The notes under the pieces: generated by a model
The model's input: only the letters and a program-made list of their open reading frames with translations
Database searches by the model: none
Told to the model about the DNA's origin: nothing
Source of the DNA: Paramecium tetraurelia
Lineage: Eukaryota > Ciliophora > Oligohymenophorea > Peniculida > Parameciidae
Length of the DNA: 64,000 nucleotides
Assembly (NCBI RefSeq): GCF_000165425.1
Contig: NW_001799025.1
Coordinates: 1 to 64,000, forward strand
Reading direction: 5' to 3'
Part shown: positions 1 through 10,936 of the stretch, piece after piece
How positions within the stretch are numbered: the first letter of the stretch is position 1
Layout: every line of letters starts with the position of its first letter
Translations under genes and position numbers: made by a program

Positions 1-1090
1 AATTGCAGTTAATTTTTAATTCTATGTTAGAAATCGACTTTTTTATTGTATGATATCCATTTCCTGTAAAAATAACTTAATCACCAGTAAATTCAACTGA
101 AAACATAGGCCTAGGTAAACCTCTATATTCAAGTTTCGAAGAAAATCTTATAAAATTGCAGAGAATAGGCGAAAATACTTTTGTAAAAGATTTCAGCATT
201 CGAACTTTTCTATGGTAATTTGTAGTATATCCTGCCCCCCCTATAAATTGATATTGATTTAATTTTACAATCTTTTATCTAATATTTTGTACCAACACCA
301 TTGTTATCTATAACTACTAACCATTGTAATATATATGTATTCAGAAAATCCATACCGGAAAATGGATAAAACTCTACTCGATCTGCTTGATTAGGATCGT
401 ATACATTAGAATCATAATTTGAAAGCGCTAAAATTGTGTTAGATTAAATGAAGGCTTCATCAATTCCTAAAATAATTTAAAATCCAATAGAGGTTAAATT
501 TTCTGATTTTCCAGGAGAATAGGGGGAATATATTGAAACTATATTAGGAGGTGTTAAAATAACCTATTATAAAATGAAATTTTACTGATAATTAAACCTC
601 TGTAGACCCTTTCTAACTAAAACTTGTAAGTGTAACGAAAGAAGTATCACAATTTGCGTTTGCATAATAATAACTGAGGTTCTAAGGCGGAATCAAATTA
701 AACTAACTGATAACTTATATTCTTTGATCATCAACTGCAAACCACCTTATTTTGAACCTATAGCCTTTCTCATATTCACAGTACAATCGCATAGCAAAGT
801 CTATGATCTTCAATTATACACTTACTTGTTAATGTAATGTCTGTAATGCTAAAATTGAAACCAGAATCATTATAATTTTTACCCCAATGCATCTCTATCT
901 TCTCATGAGTGATAAACACTTGCGGAATATTTGCAAATGAGTCTGAGAATGTTATTGTTGCATCATATATTGATCCTTTACTACAATTAAAATCTGGTAC
1001 AACATCCTTGTTCCAATCTAGATAATAGTTACTATCATATTTTATTGTTGCCAGCCCTATTGGGAATATCAAAAATGTAATAATCAACAT
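1..1090 (-). CDS. H-type lectin-like secreted protein, copy 1 (partial)
   Basis: The left edge of the window cuts the 3' end. The start is the ATG at 1088-1090, and a hydrophobic stretch (MLIITFLIFPIGLATI) looks like a signal peptide. The next block, with FANIPQVFITHE and GFNFSITDITLT, fits the H-type lectin (carbohydrate-binding) domain. Three introns are visible on the minus strand at 801-825, 539-563 and 241-268 (25, 25 and 28 nt); removing them joins the frames. The same three introns occur at equivalent places in the second copy at 14848-16194. The 5S gene lies about 185 bp upstream, as in that copy. Role is inferred: a secreted or surface sugar-binding protein. The first exon differs strongly from copy 2 while the rest is nearly identical. 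Confidence 0.75.
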
Positions 1091-1274
1091 AATAAAATAA
1101 TAAATTGAAAAACTAATTAAACAATGTTTTAATAGAGCTTATTTAAGAAAGATAAATATAAAAATGGATGATATTCAGTTTTACAACATAGATTAAAAGC
1201 AAATTGTAAATAATGCAGTATAATGATGTTGAAAGATAAAGTAATTAAAATAAACAGAATAATAATAAAAAAAG

Positions 1275-1393
1275 GGTTGTCAACACGAGGACTTCCCAAG
1301 CGGTCCCCCACCTTAGTACTAACCTTGCCTTAAGCCGCTTAACTTCGGAGTTCGAATGGGATCCGGTGCTTTAGACTTAGTATGGCCGACAAC
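1275..1393 (-). rRNA. 5S ribosomal RNA, copy 1
   Basis: On the minus strand this reads GTTGTCGGCCATACTAAG through GACAAC, 119 nt, followed by a T run that serves as the RNA polymerase III terminator. It resembles ciliate 5S RNA closely, including CCGGATCCCATTCGAACTCC. It differs from the other two copies at a few positions (GCGGCTTAAGGC here against GCGACTTAAGGC there, and ACTAAGGTGG against ACTAACGTGG). The 27 bp just upstream are shared with the other copies. Confidence 0.95.
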
Positions 1394-2116
1394 CATTATT
1401 ACAATACAATTCCTTATTTATAACTCGTTGATTAGTGAGTTAATAAACTTTTATTTTTAATTATCACCTTATTTAATAAAATACTAAATTGCAAAAATTA
1501 AGATAATTTGATTGTCTTAAGTCTTATAAAAATTATATTAAAATTTATATAAGTTAACAAATATTATTATCTAAATTTGATCCAAAAGTCAGGCTATATT
1601 AGTCCTATTCAACTTATTTTCGTTTTAAGAATGACTTCATAGATTTATTTTTTCGTTCTTTGAAATAGATAGGGGGTCTCTTTTATTATATAAAATCTCT
1701 TAAGAAAAACACTTATACATAGTTTAGATTATATCTTACTAGAAGAATTCTAATAGATTTTTATATACTTGTATACATTAGAATTATGTTAAAGGCTTAC
1801 CCGTGTAAACAAAGCATATGGATATCCTATCTAACTTTTTGTATACAATTTTTTATTTATTTTTAAAGCTTCAGCCAAATTGATTGTGGATTCTAATCAT
1901 TTTATACACCCCATTATTTAGTTTACGATAAAGTTCTCTATCCTAAATAGGAGTATTGATTCTAATTAGAAAAAACCAAAATTCTATGTCATTATTACAA
2001 TTGCAATTCTTAAAATTTTTATGCTATATTTAATTAAAATTATTTATAAAAAATGAAATATTGTTGTCTAAATTGATCATAACTTTTTTTGAAGATAGTA
2101 ACACAAGGTGTTTATA
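1394..2116. other. Intergenic, AT-rich
   Basis: Apart from the roughly 27 bp of conserved 5S upstream sequence I see no gene, RNA or repeat here. It separates the 5S gene from the 3' end of the HP1-like gene. Confidence 0.6.
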
Positions 2117-2806
2117 TCATGCTTCATAAGATATTCGCTATTGACCCATCTATTTTTTGGAACAATACCTAAAATAGAATTAGATGATAGTATTACCATT
2201 GGGTCTCTTTTGCCACAATAGATAATACATTTTATGTCCTTTATCCTTTACTTGTACAGCTTGGCCAATCTTATCCAATAGATCTCCAAACTCAAATCCG
2301 CCTTCACATTGTAATTTGATTTCAGTGTTTTTCTGGGATTATTCTGATGTGGATTCTTAAATGATTTCAGAATCCTGCTATTAATTAGGTTACAAAGTCT
2401 TTTCATTCTATTAATTAGTAGTAATTAACTAGACTAATTCATCTTGTTATTTCTTCATTAGATCTATTTCTGACTTTAATTGATCTACCTAATTTTGTAA
2501 TATTTTTATTTGTTCTTATTGGTGTTAATGCTAATTCTATTTGGATTTGCTGGGCACTCCAATAAAATCCTCTAATTGAGGTGGTTCATCATTTTGGATA
2601 TGATAAAAATTCGATCCATTATTTTTAACATTTTCTTCAAATTGGTGCAAAAATTAAGTTAAATTTGGTATCTTGTCTGGTTTCTCCCAGGTGCAATCTC
2701 TGTTATTATAGCCTTGCCATTTGACAAGATAATATTTCTAGCCATTGTATTATTTATAATCAAGTATCTACTCTATAAAATACAATCCTCTCTTTTTTCT
2801 GGACAT
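2117..2806 (-). CDS. HP1-like chromodomain protein
   Basis: A single open frame of 229 residues starting MSRKKRG, with no intron needed. The N terminus is a chromodomain (YFIEQILDYK, then YYLVKWQGYNNRDCTWE), with the aromatic positions that bind methyl-lysine on histone H3. A glutamine-rich, coiled-coil-like middle follows (about residues 95-155). The C terminus (FEFGDLLDKIG through MYYLLWQKRPNGN to ISYE) resembles a chromoshadow domain, the dimerisation module of HP1. Known family role: reading H3K9/K27 methylation in heterochromatin; in ciliates chromodomain proteins also act in small-RNA-directed DNA elimination. The chromodomain call is firm, the shadow-domain call weaker. Confidence 0.85.
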
Positions 2807-2944
2807 CAATAAATTGGTATTTTTAAATTAATTTTCAATTTATATATATATTAATATGTAAATACTCAGATCATAAGGCTTTTATGATTAGATCACTAAA
2901 AAAATTAGTTTAAATATTTGTGAGTAATAAAAGTATTATATAAT

Positions 2945-5680
2945 TCATTAATTTCTTGAATAAATATTTGGTAATAAAGTTGGATTGTTGTGATGTCTTT
3001 GCATTCTTACATATTCATCGATTTCTAATGACATTTCTTCAGATTTCAACTTGTATCCTTCAAAATCCTCATCAATAAAATTGAAGTTTGGAGACGCAAG
3101 CTATTACTATTTGACTTAGCTCAATCGCTAAACCTGAGGAAACACAAATCGTTATCTCGCTACATGATCAGAAATTGACAAACCCCTGAGTTCCTTTGGC
3201 TTTTAATCCTTGCTTCTTTTGCTTACCTTAGCATTGGGATTGTTCAGAGGACTAGCATTGTTTTCAAGTAATTGATTTACTGATACATTTAGAGGGACTG
3301 AATTCTTTTTTTTTTGTAGCGCAATACTTCCAACTACTCTTTATTAATTGCTTAGTAATCCTGGAGATTATAATTGACTTGGAGATTATTATAAAAAGTG
3401 ATTGTATCTATGTTTGGATATAGATAACTTCTTCTTTCCACTCTTCACAGGTGATGAAATGAATGCATTTCTCAGTAAATTGTCCCTATCCAAATACTCA
3501 TCATACATCAATTCCTATACTATTTTTTGAACTGATCTATTTTAGAAATTATGGGGCAATTAAAAAGTCATAATATATATTTAATAAATCAATTTCTTTT
3601 CTTATTGAGAAGTAATATGATGTTTGTTATATTGAATTTGGTTTTATAATCTTGGAATTCTACCATTTTATCGATCTCAAATAATGAATCAAGATCCTAA
3701 AAACAATTCTGCTGTTATGGGCTGCTAGCAATTATTGAACGTTTAATGATATTATCTGGACTAGTTAGATTTCGTAAGAAAGTGCTACTAATTATAGGTT
3801 CCGTCAACTTATCCGATATAATATCAGCCTATAAAATCTCCTTGTATAAATATTTTGTAGACGGTTGTTTAGTGAGTTGATCCACTCCAATATTGGCACT
3901 GCTGATATGTTCACTTGAGTTATCAGAGAAAGCTTCGAAACTATCAGAACTCTATTCAAATACATTGTTGTTACTCGTACCTTAATAGGTAATCTAATTC
4001 ATATTTTATGATCTTACCTACTAAAATATTGCAGATCTTGACTTTTTGGTCACCTTCCGATTATATCGAGGGTCTCTTTCCTGATAGATCTAATCATAAT
4101 TGAATCTCCTCTTAATATTGAAAGAGGAACAGTTAAAGGTAGGATGAAATGAATCACAAAAATAACATCTAAAATTCAACTTAGATGTATCATTGTTAAA
4201 TATTATGTCATCTTTTATCATCTGAAAAACTTCCTATATTATTATTGCAATGATACCCTTTCTTTCGATTGCTGCAAAATACTAATAAGAATTTGTTTCT
4301 CAATGAAAAAATACAGCACCTCTTTGGAATCGGTTTGCTCTAATTTTACTCTCCCTTGCTATTGATTGTTGATGATTTCAGTCAAACTTAATTCTATAAC
4401 TTTTTGGCTTAATAACTTAATGTGAAATCCCATAAATTCCGCATAAATGTTGCCATTAAGGATTATATATAACCCATCGATCTCCGTACTGCAGATCGAT
4501 TTATAACTTATAAGATAATCACATTTAAAGACTGGCTCTAAATCAAGGATCCATTTTGACTTATTAAATTTAAAGTGCTCGAGGATAAAAATTTAATTTT
4601 TGATAACTCTTGTTTGATCAGTTTCTGTTTCAGATAATTTGAAACCTTATTGATTCTTGACTCCTACTAAATTGTTTGATCTTCCTCCAGGATTTCAAAA
4701 ATTTTTGAGTAATGAATTATAATCAGCTTGCATCTGAAACATATGAGCTATGATTGAAGATAAAGTCGGAATGAGTCTAATAATTATTGATGTTTGGATT
4801 TTTCACTGGTACCCATTAATAGACACTTTAGTATGTATAAAATCAACCCTGCATTAAAAGTAACATTCAATATCATTAACAATTCATTTTCGACCTCCAT
4901 TTCTTCAACTTTCAATAATGATATGAAAAATGCTCTATAAATGGCTTCTTAATATGAAATAAATTCCTAGTTCCTCTCCTGATATTCTATTCTCCACATA
5001 CTACCAAATAGATGAAGTGAAAAATAGATACACGTTAGGATTTTGAAATATTGTTACTGTCTATGAATGATAAATGTAAAAATATACTCATAATTCAAGA
5101 AAGTAAGCAATTTACCAAAATATTTTGATTATTTTAAAATTTCCAACAAACAAGTAAATTGACAAGATCCCAAATGCTAATGAGTTTTCCATGATAGAAC
5201 AAATTGTATAAACTACCAGATTTATAACCTATACAACAGGTAGTTACCTCATCTAATGTTTTAGACTCTAGGAGTACAGTTTAAGTAAAAGTGAGACTAT
5301 TTCAAACGAGATAATCAAAATAGTAATTGCCACTTTTAATTGTGTTGATTTATATCTTTATAATTACAATGATCTTACTTATATTCTTCAAAATAAATGG
5401 ATGGTAAAATAAATGATAGGACTAGTAAAATTGATTTTATTAAATCAGAAAAAATAAATTTTGCTATCCAAAAATTTTCATTTCTCAATAGTTATTAGTC
5501 CCCGTCATTTTGTTTACAATTTTATTGCAATTCGGATAATTTTATTAGATTTTCAGGAATTTCATTCTTTTCACTCTCAGTATCACTGTATTTTCCTATC
5601 GAATGTTAGATCATTCGATCCGTTCCTTATTGCAATTTGTAATGGCTGGCATTGCAGGATTAAAATGAGGGCCAATTCAT
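2945..5680 (-). pseudogene. Degenerate voltage/cyclic-nucleotide-gated channel-like gene
   Basis: Starts at ATG 5678-5680. In order: an N-terminal region, membrane helices (SDLIKSILLVLSFILPSIYF; AITILIISFEIVSLLLKLYS), an S4-like basic stretch (NFKIIKIF), an S5-like helix (ILTCIYFSLHLFGSMW), a pore-region segment (YQEAIYRAFFISLLKVEEME), a C-linker (FEILEEDQTIQQESRINK), a weak cyclic-nucleotide-binding fold (DGLYIILNGNIYAEF), a CYFCDSFHPTFNC cluster, and a low-complexity tail ending at 2945. No TVGYG-type selectivity filter is present. Short introns are visible, but the frame also steps where no intron fits: near 5117-5120, near 4597-4601 (both homopolymers) and near 3575-3595. It may be a decaying gene, or intact with sequencing indels. 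The last block (2945 to about 3575) could be a separate gene. Confidence 0.6.
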
Positions 5681-6245
5681 TGAAACATCATTTGAAGGAT
5701 ATTTAAGTGGTTTATTCCTTTCTAAAGAAATAATATTGTTCATTTCTTGTTTTAAGTATAATATAATTACTCTGGATTATTCTCAAGAATTCCAAATTAA
5801 ATAATTATTAATCATATAGATATTTAATAAACCAATACATATGGCGAATTCTTTTATGTCAATTTTTGGCTCTGTTAATCGAAAAATAGTTTTTGTAAAT
5901 AAACCATTTATTAAAAAATATTACATTTGTTGTTGAAATTATATTTAAAATCAATTTTAACAAAATAATCAACTTAGAATTATTAGATTATCTAAATATT
6001 GATAAGTACAAAAGTATTAAATTCATATTTTTATAATTTATTCGTTTCTAACTTCATAATGTGCTAAAAAAAGATAATTTTATCACATCATCAAAAGTTT
6101 TGATGTTGAAAACATATTTAGTAAAAATCATGTTGCAAGACGCTTACGATTTAGGTTAATAAAAATTAATATATCCTTAAGATAAGAAAATAGCATTAAA
6201 TTTTAGATCATTTTATTGTGAATATAACAATATTCATAAATCAAA
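5681..6245. other. Intergenic between divergent genes
   Basis: AT-rich spacer holding the presumed promoters of the channel-like gene (leftward) and the DENN gene (rightward). No RNA gene or repeat seen. Confidence 0.5.
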
Positions 6246-8282
6246 ATGAAAAATTTAGAATAAGAAAATGAAAAACTTCGAAAGGCTATAAAAGATAAAA
6301 AGCAACAAATATCTGAAGCAAATACGACGATACTACAATATCAAAATAGTATTGAAGAATATGATCAAGAAAAATAAACAATTATACAGGATATAAATGA
6401 GTTAATCAATAAAAAAGATAAAAATTTTGATAAGAGAATTAAGGGAATTATAGAAAGACTTCCTTGCTAGATAGAACAGAAAAGTTTATAATATTTGACA
6501 AAATCTATTATAAATAAAGGATTGAATGTGTTGAATGATCTGAATATTGCCTATAAGAATGCCTACAAAGAAGAATACAATAAGTCTTAAGATGCAAAAC
6601 CCTAACCCTTAATAGAATCATATTTTATAATTATACTTAAGCATAAGGATATTACGGATCTGTAGAAAGAGGAGACAATATTGAAGCCGAAGTTTTTATA
6701 TCAACTATGCAATTCAGGGTGGACATCAAAAGAAAGAGAAAGCTGGGTTGACTACTAAAAGGATATAATAACTCATTTCGATAATAATTATGTTGTTGTA
6801 GAAAGACTAGATGATATTTCAAAAATATAGAATTTAATTACTAAGTATAAAATCAAAAATAATTTAGGTGTCTAAATAAATAAGATGTGTTATAAGAAAA
6901 CTCTTTTATTTTTAATCTCCAAGGTTCATCATTTGATGAGTAGGTGCCAAAAAATATTGAATTGTTAGCAAGTGTTAACCCAAACAAATAATTGTTCGCC
7001 TTTGTCTAGGGTGTTGATGATTATATTACAAGTTTTTCAGATGAAGGGTTTTCTTATTGGCCGTGTAAAAAGTACTATTGTTTTTTGACATATTTTCCAA
7101 TCCCTGAAATATTTGATCAACTTTTAAAATTCGCATCCAGTATTTAAGTTTTATATCATATTTAGACTTAATTTAAGCATCTAGATTGGAGGCAATTATA
7201 AAATATTAAGACTATATAAATTAAAGATTGTAAATGACATTAGAGGAGAAAAATGAATATAACTAAAAAATATATTAGGATATAGATGCAGTTAATATTC
7301 ATTATGTATTTACAAATTTTAATTTTAGAGAGTAGAAAGTATTATGGAAGAGTGTATCAAATTATTAATGGGCTAATATCTCGATTTTGATAAACCAAGC
7401 ATAAATGTGGACTTGTAAAGTAAGTTACCTAATACCTTCAATGTTACACAAAAAACACTAATTTATTCCTTACCAATCTAATAAAGGAATATGAATATTC
7501 CTGAAAACCTTAAACAAATAAGGTATGAAATAGTAAAAAATAATAACATTAAATATGCTCATGTTGTGCAACAGATCTTCAACTTTGATACCTTTATTAA
7601 AATCTTTCAGGAGATCTTAAAAGAAGGAAATATTGTATTCTACTGCCAAAATCTCTATATTTTAACCTCTGTTTGTTACTTCTTTCATTAAATAATTTAT
7701 CCCTTCATATGGTTTGATGCAGCAATATACTATTCAAATCGAGAGAAATTAAACATATTGGTTGAAAAAGGTAGGTTTATAATAGGAATTAATACAACTT
7801 TTTATAATAATAAAGCAAACTAAAAAATAATTGAATCTAAAAATTTGATGATTGTAGATTTAAAAATCAAATAGGAAAAAGAGGGCTTCAAAGTTTAGCC
7901 GATCATACACTAAAATAAGCCTGGCAACATTGGGTTTTCAGTATTGACAAGGCAATTTTTTTAAATCAAATAACTTTTGAAAGATGAAAATGTTCCAGCT
8001 TCTATTTTCTAATATTGTATCGATGCAAATCAAGCCGCTAAATGTAGAGATTTCTTAGAATGCATGATGAAATTGATTTAGAATTGGTTGATTGACAGAA
8101 TTGTGCCAGATGCAGATCCCGATTTTACAATGGGCGGGTGGAATGATGGATTTATAAAATAAGTGGTTAAAAATAGGCTTAAGGATGATAAAGATATAGA
8201 CTTTATTTTGGAATATATTTACATTTCCAATTATTTTTAAAAGTATTTGAAATCGAAATACAATTATAATGATCCTAATTGA
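6246..8282 (+). CDS. DENN-domain protein (putative Rab GEF or regulator)
   Basis: Start ATG 6246, stop TGA 8280-8282. Three introns (6845-6867, 7140-7165, 7306-7328; 23, 26 and 23 nt) restore one frame of 654 residues. The N-terminal 60 residues are coiled-coil-like (MKNLEQENEKLRKAIKDKK). The upstream DENN part includes NKQLFAFVQGVDDY and YCFLTYFPIPEIFDQLLKF. The core DENN part is clear: EILKEGNIVFYCQNLYILTS, then IIYPFIWFDAAIYY and the hallmark FIIGINTTFYN. DENN proteins activate Rab GTPases in membrane traffic. The subfamily cannot be told from what I see. The 3' neighbour begins 32 bp downstream on the same strand. Confidence 0.85.
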
Positions 8283-8313
8283 ATATTAAAAATAATTAAT
8301 ATAAATATTAATA

Positions 8314-8646
8314 ATGAATTCTGAAAAAGATTTCCAATATGACATCCATGATGTATAAAATATTAAAACTGCCTTTTTGGATTTATAACAGGAAGAGAGC
8401 ACTGGATTTAAATTGGGATTAGGAGCTGCTATTTTCTCTTACTTTGCATTAAGAAGATTTACATATTTAAGGACAGGACCAAGGTATTGATATTGATTGC
8501 ACTATTTAAGATTCGTCGGATCAATGATCTTTGGCTCTTAAGTATATGGCTTCTACACCCATAGATCTAGAGCATATTATGATTATGTGGCTCAATAAGT
8601 AAATTTGCATGCATCCGAAGCAATTAATCAATGCCTTGGACATTGA
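8314..8646 (+). CDS. Small membrane protein, hypothetical
   Basis: Start ATG 8314-8316, stop TGA 8644-8646. One 27-nt intron (8484-8510, ending AAG) gives 101 residues. After a polar N terminus come two short hydrophobic segments, GLGAAIFSYFALRRF and VGSMIFGSQVYGFY, linked by basic residues. No family recognised; the size and two-helix layout recall small mitochondrial or ER membrane proteins, but that is a guess. It sits between the DENN gene (32 bp upstream) and the convergent RSPH9 gene (56 bp downstream), so the boundaries are tight. Confidence 0.6.
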
Positions 8647-8702
8647 CTATACGATCATTTATCAATATAAAATACAAAATAACATATCTATTGTATCCTG
8701 AA

Positions 8703-9622
8703 TCATAATAAAAACTCAAAGTCAGAATTCTTTATTCCATCTCCAAAATAAGCATATCCAAATGTATAGTCATTGTTATAAGTGACATAGCCTGGCCAAA
8801 TCAAATTCCTTAATGTTATCTGATTCTCATAATAAATAGAATTACATTTCTTTGTGTTGAATCTGCTTGCAAAGACCATTATTGATTAGGAGTGTCATCC
8901 ACTAAAGAGTCCAAGAAATCTTCCCTATACAGAGCCTCATCACGAGCTTTATGATACAATTTCAATTCTACCTATTAAGTCCTGCTTATCCTTCCTTGTG
9001 GGAACTCTAAAATGTTAATAATTTTTTAATTCAGCTTTCACTCCCTTAAATGCCTTTCTGATTAATTCGTGAGTAGGTGTCAAACGGTAGGATCCCACAG
9101 GTATTGATGCACAATTGAATTCAACCTACTAAACAACATAAGACAGTCTTTCTAATTCTGAAAAGTGTTTAGCTGGCAGTTACGCAGGGATGTCCAGAGA
9201 ATCCTCAAAATTGATCTCCTCTTCTGTCTTGAACACAATATGTTCATGCTAACCTGTAAAGGGCTCTCTTAAGTTGTCTGCTCTTGATGCATATTCTTCG
9301 TTATATTTTGGTAACTCAGCAAAGTGATAATTATTCGAACTAAATACATTCATCTCTAATTGCATACCTCCAATAGAATTTTTTTAATGGGAACTCGTAT
9401 TACCCTTTATATTGAATTCCCATCGCTATATAATAGTCTTTTTCTACTCCTTCCACTCTTCCCCAAAACAATACTTCATCAAATGTATAATGCTCTTGAA
9501 TCTTTAGAATTGCCAATTTTAGTTTTATTCTACCCTTAATATTTCAACCTATACCTTTCTTCCATATTCAAAGTCTACCCTATCTATTAAATGAATTTCA
9601 AGTCATTAAAGGAGATATCCAT
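8703..9622 (-). CDS. RSPH9: Radial spoke head protein 9
   Basis: Start ATG 9620-9622. Four short introns (one at 9530-9554; the longest 34 nt) leave 268 residues, close to the usual length of about 275. Diagnostic stretches: FDEVLFWGRVEGVEKDYYIA, YEFPLKKFYWSSNNYHFAEL, PFTGQHEHI, GSYRLTPTHELI, LKLYHKARDEALY, WSLQAD, LIWPGYVTYNNDYTFGYAYF and the terminal DFEFLL. RSPH9 belongs to the radial spoke head of the 9+2 axoneme and helps control dynein-driven bending. The exon length is an exact multiple of three, which supports the intron choice; the 34-nt intron is the least certain. It converges on the small membrane protein gene. Confidence 0.93.
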
Positions 9623-9822
9623 TAAAATAAATAATAAAATATTATATAATATATTTAGTTTGTGAGAGCTTCAAGTGTTTTTAAGATAGCCTCTATGATG
9701 AATGATTAGTCATATCTTAGTTATCACACGGACTCATTAAGGAATGATTATATTGTATAGATTAAATTTGAGATATTTAGATTTGTTTTAATTACCGAAA
9801 AAGATTTGTATTAATAATTAAT

Positions 9823-10778
9823 ATGGCCACCAAAAGAAAGTATTTAAGGAATGTAGTTGATAACTAAAAGCCTGAAGAGAACGTCATCAGAGTGACAAAT
9901 CGTGTCTAATCATCAAACTATGTTAGAAGAGCTTTGTGGCTATTCTAAGGGACTCGTAAAGAAAATCAACCACCTGCCTTCGATACTGTAATTATAACTG
10001 CTATTGATAACGCTATTACAAAGGCGATTATTATATCTGAAGTTGTAAGAAGAAGAATAGCTGGCTTATACTAAATTAATACCATTAAATAGGTTGAAAT
10101 CAATGAAGTTTATGAACCACTGGAGGAAGGACTAGTGACTGTTAATGTTTCTAGAAAATTAGCATCTTTCTAGATTAAATTAACTAAGACACCAACTGAA
10201 CAAGAAAGAAAAGAACCAGGATTTCATGTAATGAATTAAAAATTATAATAAAGGAACTTTTACCACCTGATCAAATTTAAACAACTAGACCTGAAAGATA
10301 AAGATCTCCAAGAGGAAATAGAAGCAAATCAGATAACAGAAGAAATTACAGCAATAGAAGAGATGATAGAGATGACAATAGAGTTAATAGAAGAGATAAT
10401 AGAAGAGATAATAGAGATGATAATAGAAGAGATAATAGAGATGATAGAAGAGACAAAAGAGGTGATAGAAGAGATAACAGAGATAATAGAAGAGATAATA
10501 GAGATAACAGAGATAACAGAGATGATAGAAGAGATAACAGAGATAACAGAGATGATAGAAGAGATAATAGAGATAACAGGGATAACAGAGGTAACAGAGA
10601 TAATAGAGATAACAGAGATAATAGAGACAATAGAGATCATAGAGATAACAGAGACAATAGAGACAATAGAGATCATAGAGATAATAGAGAGAAGAGAGAT
10701 AATAGAGATAATAGAGAAAGAGATAACAAAGAAGGTGGCCAACAAAAAACAAGGGGTGGGGTTAAATAATAATAATGA
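9823..10778 (+). CDS. Alba-family nucleic-acid-binding protein with RDN-repeat tail
   Basis: Start ATG 9823, stop TGA 10776-10778. One 26-nt intron (10228-10253) gives 309 residues. Residues 20-110 form an Alba domain: ENVIRVTNRVQSSNYVRRAL, FDTVIITAIDNAITKAIIIS, EVVRRRIAGLYQINTIKQVE. After a basic linker (RPERQRSPRGNRSKSDNRRN) the tail is about 130 residues of Arg-Asp-Asn repeats, ending in a QQKTRGGV-type patch. Alba proteins bind RNA or DNA and include the Rpp20/Rpp25 subunits of RNase P/MRP; RGG/RD-rich tails usually bind RNA. The repeat tail is unusually long and regular. The exact role (RNase P/MRP, translation control, or macronuclear development) cannot be assigned. Confidence 0.88.
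10333..10733. repeat. AGAGATAAY-type tandem repeat coding for RDN repeats
   Basis: About 400 bp of imperfect 9-bp units (AGAGATAAT, AGAGATAAC, AGAGATGAT). In the Alba frame they code mostly Arg-Asp-Asn and Arg-Asp-Asp. All other frames are open too, purely because of the repeat, and are not genes. Such an array can change length by slippage. Confidence 0.9.
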
Positions 10779-10936
10779 GTTCATTAAAAAGATATAGCAG
10801 AATCACAGTCTCATCATTTCTCCCTTTCTCCTTTATTAACATTTAAACTAAATGTTTTAAATTACTTTCTCCTATTATATCTTAGAGTCTTAAAAATATA
10901 TAAAATGTATTAACATATGTGTTAATATATAATATC

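Larger units (their letters stand above)
1..1421. repeat. Left arm of a large inverted repeat (5S + lectin unit)
   Basis: The reverse complement of this segment matches 14520-15935 in order: 27 bp of 5S upstream sequence, the 5S gene, the spacer, and the lectin gene with all three introns. The arms are separated by about 13.1 kb of unrelated genes. The window edge truncates this arm, so its true length is unknown. Confidence 0.9.

Noticed and set aside
10329-10797. Several long overlapping open frames on both strands (poly Ile-Ser, Leu-Ser, Ile-Glu).
   Set aside because: They are by-products of the 9-bp repeat inside the Alba gene; only the RDN frame continues the Alba domain.
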